Shown here piece after piece: positions 58,137-64,000 of a stretch of DNA of 64,000 nucleotides (its first letter is position 1; every line of letters begins with the position of its first letter). This stretch comes from Bacteroides sp. (GTDB lineage: Bacteria > Bacteroidota > Bacteroidia > Bacteroidales > Muribaculaceae). The stretch covers positions 62,001 through 126,000 of the forward strand of contig JAAVCP010000028.1 of NCBI GenBank assembly GCA_014802265.1, read 5' to 3'. The notes beneath the pieces are model-generated. The model ran no database searches, had not been told where the DNA came from, and worked only from the letters and a program-made list of their open reading frames with translations. The position numbers were made by a program, and so were the translations under genes.

Positions 58137-58166
58137 ACTCATTTCAAGCTTTCGCTTGAAATGAGT
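58137..58166. terminator. Perfect 13-bp hairpin
   Basis: ACTCATTTCAAGC (58137-58149) pairs with GCTTGAAATGAGT (58154-58166), with loop TTTC. No T-run on the plus strand; on the minus strand TTTAGG follows. Terminator-like or repeat-associated. Confidence 0.45.
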
Positions 58167-58346
58167 CGGATGGTATATGCATACCTATGGCATCTACCAC
58201 AACTTTTCCCTTACGGCTTCATTATGAAAACTGCTAGATTTTCAGATTGCCAAGAGTCAAGCGATGATACACGCTTTTATCAATATGGTTATAGACTTAG
58301 ACGATAGTTGTTATTCAAATCGCAAAGTCAACATGCAAAATTAATA

Positions 58347-58381
58347 AAATTTGTGCAAATTACAAGTATTTGCACAAATTT
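58347..58381 (-). terminator. Terminator of the beta-helix lipoprotein gene
   Basis: A perfect 14-bp stem (AAATTTGTGCAAAT with ATTTGCACAAATTT) with a 7-base loop, just downstream of the stop at 58394 on the minus strand, followed by TTTATT. Confidence 0.75.
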
Positions 58382-58393
58382 ATTTTTAAAATA

Positions 58394-59812
58394 TTACTCT
58401 GTGGGTGGAATGTAGACGTAAGCACCGAGGTCAGGAGCACCGTATAAAAGGCGGTTCATGCCGTCCATGTCATATTCACAGATTGGGGTTACAAACGAGG
58501 GATTGCCTTTGCCGATTGCCGGGGAATCCGGCTTAAGCCGGTAGTTGAAATAATAATCCTCCCGCACAGTGTAAAATAGTGGATCTTCATTCCAGATACA
58601 GTTGATGAAATTATCATCATCACTACCGTTAGCCTTCAGAAGCACATTACACAAAAATACCTGTGAACCATTAAGGTCACCCTCATTAATAGGACTGCCT
58701 ATACCCCAAATTATACTATTCTCAAAATTCGCCTTCATCAATGGGCGAGTATTGTCTGCCGCATGATCAGGAAGACAATGGTAGAGGGAAAGATTATCCC
58801 CGCTCACTCCCCACAGATAATTATTAGCTATGGTACACTGTACAAATTCATGTTCCCCCCCAGTGAGACTCACTACTGCCCCGGCTGCCTCCGAAAAGCA
58901 ACACCCATAAGCATCTACCTTGGCATAACGTGAGTCAAGGACTGTAGATTGAGAATTATGGAGCCAGCTATTGACCAAGGTAAGTTTCTGACGCGAAAGG
59001 TCGGCACAAGAGTCAACACGTACCCCCTCCACTGTTGAACGCATATCCACATATTCAATACGGTTGTCAAACGAACCGGCACCAATTCTCACACCCTGCC
59101 ACTGACCGGAAAGGATATCGTATGCCACATCAGGGAGCACATTATCAAGACGGTCGCCACGCATCTGGATCACATTGCCTACTTCCCCTACAGCATTCAG
59201 TGTGCCTCTCACTGTCAGATAAGCCTTATCATGGAAAAGGAGCATGGTACCCGGATCAATGGTAAGGATCGCACCCTTTTCCACTGAAAGCGAATCAAAG
59301 ACTATATATGGGCGTTCCGGAGTAAGACGCATATCGCTCTCCACTCTCACTCCGCGGAGGCGCGTAACGTTAAGTCCCCATGCCTCCACCTCTACCTCCT
59401 GTGTGTTGCCATTGGTGACAAACTCAAGTTGGTCAGCTACACGCTGCGGTTCGAATGCCTCATCAGGGGAGATAAAACATTCCACAAACACATGTATAGA
59501 GTCATTTCCCCTTATCTCTACGTCGCGAAAAACGGTGCCGCTCTGTCCATCTACATTAAGCGAGAAGTTGGAATCAGGATTCTTAAACTTTATAGATGAA
59601 ATATTGACGCCCTTCTTATTACGGTTAAACACTACGAGACGGGCAGTGGGAGTACCCAGGTCAGTGAACACAGTACCGAAACTTAAAGTATCGGTAGAAA
59701 ATGAAAGCCGGGCATCCGGGGAGTCAGTGATGTCGTCGTTTATACATGATGCCATGCAAAAAAACGACACAAGCATCAACAAAACCGGTAAAAATCTTAG
59801 CATACGTTTCAT
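58394..59812 (-). CDS. Right-handed parallel beta-helix lipoprotein
   Basis: 472 residues. Lipoprotein signal with MASC (Cys23). An N-terminal Ig-like/ASH-type domain (RLSFSTDTLSFGTVFTDLG) is followed by a DUF1565-like beta-helix: GAILTIDPGTMLLF, HDKAYLTVRGTLNAVG, GQWQGVRIGAGSFDNRIEYVD, then CTIANNYLWG. The C-terminus carries SPAIGKGNPSF and the DMDG...GAPDLGAY end typical of right-handed beta-helix choice-of-anchor proteins. Surface or periplasmic; homologues are conserved single-copy genes in Bacteroidales, role unknown. Confidence 0.85.
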   Translation of the reverse strand: MKRMLRFLPVLLMLVSFFCMASCINDDITDSPDARLSFSTDTLSFGTVFTDLGTPTARLVVFNRNKKGVNISSIKFKNPDSNFSLNVDGQSGTVFRDVEIRGNDSIHVFVECFISPDEAFEPQRVADQLEFVTNGNTQEVEVEAWGLNVTRLRGVRVESDMRLTPERPYIVFDSLSVEKGAILTIDPGTMLLFHDKAYLTVRGTLNAVGEVGNVIQMRGDRLDNVLPDVAYDILSGQWQGVRIGAGSFDNRIEYVDMRSTVEGVRVDSCADLSRQKLTLVNSWLHNSQSTVLDSRYAKVDAYGCCFSEAAGAVVSLTGGEHEFVQCTIANNYLWGVSGDNLSLYHCLPDHAADNTRPLMKANFENSIIWGIGSPINEGDLNGSQVFLCNVLLKANGSDDDNFINCIWNEDPLFYTVREDYYFNYRLKPDSPAIGKGNPSFVTPICEYDMDGMNRLLYGAPDLGAYVYIPPTE

Positions 59813-59846
59813 GATTATAAAACGTATGTCGTTACCTTTATATTAT

Positions 59847-59880
59847 AAAAAAGGAGAACGTCTGAACGTCCTCCTTTTTT
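59847..59880 (-). terminator. Terminator of the 740-residue exported protein gene
   Basis: AAAAAAGGAGAACGT (59847-59861) pairs with ACGTCCTCCTTTTTT (59866-59880), one mismatch, loop CTGA. Confidence 0.75.
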
Positions 59881-59909
59881 ATTTTATACTTTTAATTACA
59901 TGGTTCAAC

Positions 59910-62132
59910 TTAACGTGCAAGATATTTTACCGTATTGCCATCAATACCCTTTAGAATATAGAGGGCTTTAGGAAGCGATTTCAAGTCAGACTTAGAAGCA
60001 CCCTTCATTATAAGCATACCGTCAACTGTGTAGATATTGAAAACGCCGTCAGATATGATTATAGCCTCTACACCCGAGCCATCACTCACTTTCACGTTAT
60101 CAATTCCCACTTCTCCGGAGCTGCGACCATTGAAACCCCATCTAAAGCGCACATTGTGACCCTTATAATCTGCCAATGATACTTTTATTTCGCCGTTTTC
60201 CACTTCCTGAAGGTTAACAAGGTCTCTCCAGTCTTCACTCCCATCAACACAGACAGCCAACAACATTTGGGCTGCCCCGGACATACCCGGCTTGTTATCG
60301 CTGTAATATTTCACAAACGAGAGTTCCATCTCACCCTCCTCAGGCACCTCAAACTCCGGACTTACAAGGAAAGTCTGAAGCAGATTCAAGCCTGAAGCAA
60401 TGCCTGACACGGAAGCACAGCCCCCTTCCATTCCGGAGTCTTCAGGGAAGATAATGTCAAACCAATTGTCGAATCTCCAGTGATACATCTCTTTAACTCT
60501 CTCGTAGGGGTCAATTAACTCCACATTCCACCCTGTGGGAAGATGACCATTGTCAAATGTTTCCTCAAACGGAAGAGTAAAGATCACTTCCTCGCCATAA
60601 GCCACACTTTGTGGGAGAGAAATCTCATCGCCATAGACAGCATGGACATTATAGAAATATTGACCATTTATAGGATTGGCATCAGTATATGAAAGTCCGT
60701 CGAGACCTTCTGCAAGCAGCTCATCACCACGGAATACAGAGTAAGTGACCATCTGAAGGGCATCAGTGGCAGGTGCCTCCCAGCTAAGGTTGACCCCGGC
60801 ACTATCTTCCTCAAGTTTGAGATTTCTCACGGTGGGCACAGTGCCAGGATATACATCATCGCAGATAAGCTCCGACACCCCGTCAGGGAACTCATATACT
60901 GCTTCAACACCAAAAGTGTATGCACCCTTGTATATGCCGCTCTGACCCATTGTATAATCATCATCTACTCCAGCCCAACCAATTGATTTGCCATTGACCA
61001 TCACATTGTAATAAGACGGCATAACATCACTTTCAGGCTCTTCCCAGCTTACCTGAATGATATATTTCCCATCAGACTGTTCCTCATAAGAAGCAACCAC
61101 ATTTGTGGGGGCAGCAAATATGACCTCATTAATCTGCACACTTATTGATGCCGCGTCATACTCCTCATCAAGTGCCTCTGACCATGCCATCACCTTATAA
61201 GTATGTTCACCCGGCTCTTTAGATGTATAGTCGGTTATATAGCGTGCCTTGAGATAATCGGCAATTATCTCGTCATCAAGATAGACGCGATATGTGATAT
61301 TGCCTCCGTTAAGCCAATCATCCGGCGACACTATAGGAGCCCTGTTCATATAGTTGGCAGGTGTAAACTCACGGCGCAAAGCAACTCCGTCAGGTGCTTG
61401 GAATGTCTTCTCTTTTTTCGGAGCCTTAAGCGATAGTGTGCGCTCGGCATACTCAGCTTCTGAATAGAACTCAACGTCATCTACCGTCCATAAGAAATAT
61501 AAGGTCTCTTCTTCACCGCTCACAGCGTTAAAAGCCACTAAGGTGTTTTCATCGGTTTCATCACCGAGGAACAGTGATGCTTGCTGCACACCCTCAGAAT
61601 TCCCCATATCCCAACGGGCGTCCCATAATTCTTCCCAGCTTTCACCATTGTCATAGCTGATCTTTACATAATAATGATCAGGGAAATCACGGTAGGCACC
61701 TACCTCAAGAAGTTCCGGATGAATAAAATACCAGAAATCCATATACACCGCGCCCACGCCGGGACGCACAATGAGCCATTCGTCCTGATGATTTTCGGCA
61801 GGGTCATCTTCAGAGTCCATGCCTATCATAACAGCAGCGCACTTCCCCTCATGCGACAACTGTATGCCTGCCTCCTCTATAGTAAGCAGCATCCAGTTGC
61901 CATACATATCATAATTATATGTATTCTTTACCTCCCAGCGATCATGATTGAGATCATCCCATTCAAAGTCGGAGGTTAGAACCGCTTCACCGGCATTTCC
62001 CCATTCCCATGAAAGATCCACCACCATGCCGTTGACATCGGCATTAAGATTACCCGGGCTGACCGGTTCAAAAGCTGATACCGCTGTCGGCATCAGAAGG
62101 CACATTAGTCCTGAAAGTATCGTTTTTTTCAT
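59910..62132 (-). CDS. Exported choice-of-anchor J / fibronectin III protein with sorting tail
   Basis: 740 residues from ATG 62132 (a longer frame from 62159 is excluded because it would begin inside the -7 box). Signal peptide MKKTILSGLMCLLMPTAVSA. Two jelly-roll segments (YVKISYDNGESWEELWD, with MDFWYFIHPELL; and LPFEETFDNGHLPTGWNVEL), three fibronectin-like domains between them (KYIIQVSWEEPESD, VNLSWEAPATDALQ), and a type A sorting-like tail (VFNIYTVDGMLIMKG, LPKALYILKGIDG). Promoter: TAATTTTG at 62164-62157 on the minus strand. It lies directly downstream of regulator D, so it is a probable target. Confidence 0.82.
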   Translation of the reverse strand: MKKTILSGLMCLLMPTAVSAFEPVSPGNLNADVNGMVVDLSWEWGNAGEAVLTSDFEWDDLNHDRWEVKNTYNYDMYGNWMLLTIEEAGIQLSHEGKCAAVMIGMDSEDDPAENHQDEWLIVRPGVGAVYMDFWYFIHPELLEVGAYRDFPDHYYVKISYDNGESWEELWDARWDMGNSEGVQQASLFLGDETDENTLVAFNAVSGEEETLYFLWTVDDVEFYSEAEYAERTLSLKAPKKEKTFQAPDGVALRREFTPANYMNRAPIVSPDDWLNGGNITYRVYLDDEIIADYLKARYITDYTSKEPGEHTYKVMAWSEALDEEYDAASISVQINEVIFAAPTNVVASYEEQSDGKYIIQVSWEEPESDVMPSYYNVMVNGKSIGWAGVDDDYTMGQSGIYKGAYTFGVEAVYEFPDGVSELICDDVYPGTVPTVRNLKLEEDSAGVNLSWEAPATDALQMVTYSVFRGDELLAEGLDGLSYTDANPINGQYFYNVHAVYGDEISLPQSVAYGEEVIFTLPFEETFDNGHLPTGWNVELIDPYERVKEMYHWRFDNWFDIIFPEDSGMEGGCASVSGIASGLNLLQTFLVSPEFEVPEEGEMELSFVKYYSDNKPGMSGAAQMLLAVCVDGSEDWRDLVNLQEVENGEIKVSLADYKGHNVRFRWGFNGRSSGEVGIDNVKVSDGSGVEAIIISDGVFNIYTVDGMLIMKGASKSDLKSLPKALYILKGIDGNTVKYLAR

Positions 62133-62156
62133 TGATAAAAATTTTTGTTTTATTCG

Positions 62157-62228
62157 CAAAATTATGTAATTATGGCTGTTTTTCAGTTAAAATTTCGTAA
62201 TTATATGTCTTAAATCGGGATTTAAGAC
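62157..62228 (-). promoter_or_regulatory. Promoter box and palindrome between regulator D and its neighbour
   Basis: The -7 box TAATTTTG is at 62164-62157. A palindrome of two 10-base arms (GTCTTAAATC at 62207-62216, GATTTAAGAC at 62219-62228) spans the stop codon of regulator D. It may be a terminator or an operator. Confidence 0.5.
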
Positions 62229-63970
62229 CGATTGGCAGCTTCTTTTGCCTGTCGGGCAAACTGAGAAGGGGTAAGTCCGGTTACATCTTTAAACACTTTG
62301 CTGAAATATGTGCGTGACCGATAGCCCACACTTTCTGCCACTCCCTCCATCGACATTGCCTTCACTTTCTCCGGATCAGACAGAATACGGCACGCTTCCC
62401 TTATCCTATACTCGCCGAGCATAACATTGAAGTTTTTCCCGGAAATGGCATTTATGGCATTACTGACTACTTTCGGTTTCTCCCCGATCATCTCGGCAAG
62501 ATAATCAACCGAAAATTCCGGATTCAGAATCTCTCGTCTATGCTCCATAACTTCCTTTACCTTTCTGAGTATTTCGTTCCTCTTAAGGTCGTCGGCACCT
62601 TCACTCTTCCCCGGCAATTCCGTGTGAGATTCCTGACTATCCTCCACCGCGGGAAGCAAATCCTCATGGGAAGAATGTTCCATATATGATTTGTAGATTT
62701 CACGGTAGGCGCACTTCAATCGGCGATGACTTACAAGCAACATCACAAGAGCCAACGCAAGAATCACACCTGCCCCAACTGAACCGGCAATTATGCGCCG
62801 CTGCATCATTGACTCCCTTACCGATTCCCTCACGTCTTCATGAAGCTTGTTGAGTTCGCCGGCTATGGCAAGATCCTTTACTGTCTCAAAACGTGCCGCA
62901 TTAAACAGGGAATCCCTTATCTGCATTCCCCTGTAGCGATATACCATCATAGCCTCTCGGTCTCCCCTCCTTTCCGCACACTCCATAAGATAAGCATACC
63001 CTTTCTCCATGAAATTAAAGAAACCCTCCTCAGAAGAAATACTTATCACCTCCCGGCAATGATACTCCACCTTATCATAGACACCTGCCCCTATCCACAT
63101 TTTTGCAGCTATCAGGTGGTGCATGGTCAGATAGCGTTTCCTGTCGGCATTCAAGTCAAAAAGCGGGGTGGCATCTTCAATTATCAAGGCTGCTTCACGA
63201 TGATTACCGCCAGTATATTCCTGCAAGGCTTCCTTAAGTCTGCCAACATAATCTTTAAGGGGTTCGTCATCAACAATTCTGACCGAAATATCCTTATCTG
63301 TCATCTCTTTAATGACATCAAGCCTGTCTGCCATCATAGCGGAGGTGATAAAGTCAATCAAGGCACGCCCGTAATAATGACTTCCGTCAGGGTCGGAGCT
63401 GATTCTTTCCAATACTGTCTTGAAAAGTTCTACTGCCTTGGGAATGTTATTATAGTCAAAATATATCAACCCGATATTGGATATGACAGATGTTTCTATA
63501 TCGTCAAAATCATATTTCTGAGCCAATTCACGCGCTCTCATAAGCCAGGGATAAGCCTCTGCTGCATTCTGACGCCATGCAAGCCATATATATCCCATGT
63601 TGACACAGGCAATGGCACATCTCCTCTTGTCACGTAATGGCAGATGGTCGGAAAAACGAGATGCAACAAGGGAATAATATGCCGCAGCAGAGTCATACCG
63701 CTCATTGCTTACGCTTTGCCATGCGTCACGCATTAATGCCACAGGCTCACGGCTGACGTTCTCCCGACGAAACCTGGCATAGTCTATTTCCCCCGCTCCG
63801 GAATACGTTTCCACTGATGCTGCCACGACATCTGACCCAACACAGACCAACATAAATATCAATGCCACAAGAAACTGACTTATGGGCATAGAACGACATA
63901 TTCTAATTAGAGACAAGACCGTCATGATGCATTTGGGTAAGGGAGGGTGAAGTTTCACTTTGGAAATCAT
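62222..63970 (-). CDS. TPR-membrane-AraC transcriptional regulator D
   Basis: Up to 582 residues; starts at 63970, 63925 or 63889 are possible, the last two giving a signal/anchor directly before SQFLVALIFMLVCVGSDVVA. TPR-like periplasmic repeats (ACVNMGYIWLAWRQNAAEAYPWLM, VISNIGLIYFDYNNIPKAVELF), membrane helix IIAGSVGAGVILALALVMLLV, then a charged linker and AraC HTH (NPEFSVDYLAEMIGEKPKVVS, VAESVGYRSRTYFSKVFKD, GLTPSQFARQ). Most similar in layout to regulator C. The gene downstream encodes an exported protein with its own promoter. Confidence 0.82.
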   Translation of the reverse strand: MISKVKLHPPLPKCIMTVLSLIRICRSMPISQFLVALIFMLVCVGSDVVAASVETYSGAGEIDYARFRRENVSREPVALMRDAWQSVSNERYDSAAAYYSLVASRFSDHLPLRDKRRCAIACVNMGYIWLAWRQNAAEAYPWLMRARELAQKYDFDDIETSVISNIGLIYFDYNNIPKAVELFKTVLERISSDPDGSHYYGRALIDFITSAMMADRLDVIKEMTDKDISVRIVDDEPLKDYVGRLKEALQEYTGGNHREAALIIEDATPLFDLNADRKRYLTMHHLIAAKMWIGAGVYDKVEYHCREVISISSEEGFFNFMEKGYAYLMECAERRGDREAMMVYRYRGMQIRDSLFNAARFETVKDLAIAGELNKLHEDVRESVRESMMQRRIIAGSVGAGVILALALVMLLVSHRRLKCAYREIYKSYMEHSSHEDLLPAVEDSQESHTELPGKSEGADDLKRNEILRKVKEVMEHRREILNPEFSVDYLAEMIGEKPKVVSNAINAISGKNFNVMLGEYRIREACRILSDPEKVKAMSMEGVAESVGYRSRTYFSKVFKDVTGLTPSQFARQAKEAANRS

Positions 63971-64000
63971 AAAATGGAGAGAATCTTGATTAAACCAAAG

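Larger units (their letters stand above)
57976..58393. other. Intergenic region with three structured elements
   Basis: 418 bases without a gene. It holds a long stem with inner pairs (58032-58113), a perfect 13-bp hairpin (58137-58166), and a terminator hairpin (58347-58381). Confidence 0.7.

Overview
This window looks like a chromosomal segment of a gut-type Bacteroidales, most likely Muribaculaceae or a close relative. The reasons are promoters of the Bacteroidetes type (a TAnnTTTG -7 box, often with TTTG about 19-20 bases upstream), little Shine-Dalgarno signal, a fused SecDF, fimbrillin-like and BspA-like surface proteins, long secreted proteins that end in sorting-domain-like tails, and AraC-type regulators joined to periplasmic TPR sensors. 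The family and genus are inferred, not proven. I see no tRNA, rRNA, CRISPR array or intact insertion sequence.

Layout. 1-3.0 kb: edge of a defence-like patch, with an unusual specificity+methyltransferase protein running off the left end, a WYL regulator broken by an in-frame stop, and a Fic gene that has lost its catalytic core. 3.0-20.6 kb: mostly housekeeping and metabolic genes (Ig-like lipoprotein, SecDF, DcaP-like porin, SNF2 helicase with an unknown partner, a frameshifted M64 peptidase, ferritin, a GH2 beta-galactosidase). 20.7-31.7 kb: two paralogous units, each a TPR-membrane-AraC regulator followed by its likely exported targets (an M6 peptidase plus a 641-residue protein, then a 640-residue paralogue). 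The three target promoters each carry a 44-bp dyad whose edge lies exactly 26 bp from the -7 box, while the two regulator promoters are ordinary consensus promoters. 31.8-33.5 kb: a cation efflux gene with an 8-bp duplication near its start, and a decayed secreted-protein remnant.

33.5-41.0 kb is the most novel part. An AraC regulator is followed by a compact co-directional cassette: a 42-residue peptide with a G/F/W-rich tail, a fimbrillin-like lipoprotein, an HPr-kinase-like P-loop kinase, a SipW-like S24/S26 peptidase with no membrane segment, a PqqD-like recognition protein, a nucleotidyltransferase and an ABC exporter. The kinase, nucleotidyltransferase, PqqD and exporter set recalls tailoring genes of paeninodin-type lasso peptide clusters, but no cyclase and no B2 protease are present, so this may be an undescribed peptide-modification system. 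A damaged restriction-modification pair (41.0-42.4 kb) follows, with a fragment of a second ABC exporter on its far side.

42.8-64 kb: a third TPR-AraC regulator facing a 1319-residue exported protein; a small aromatic-acid or quinone-type operon with a divergent MarR regulator; secreted, LRR and lipoprotein genes, including a tandem pair with a constant N-terminus and different C-termini; and a fourth TPR-AraC regulator upstream of a 740-residue exported protein. Broken genes are frequent: at least seven genes carry a stop, frameshift, deletion or truncation.
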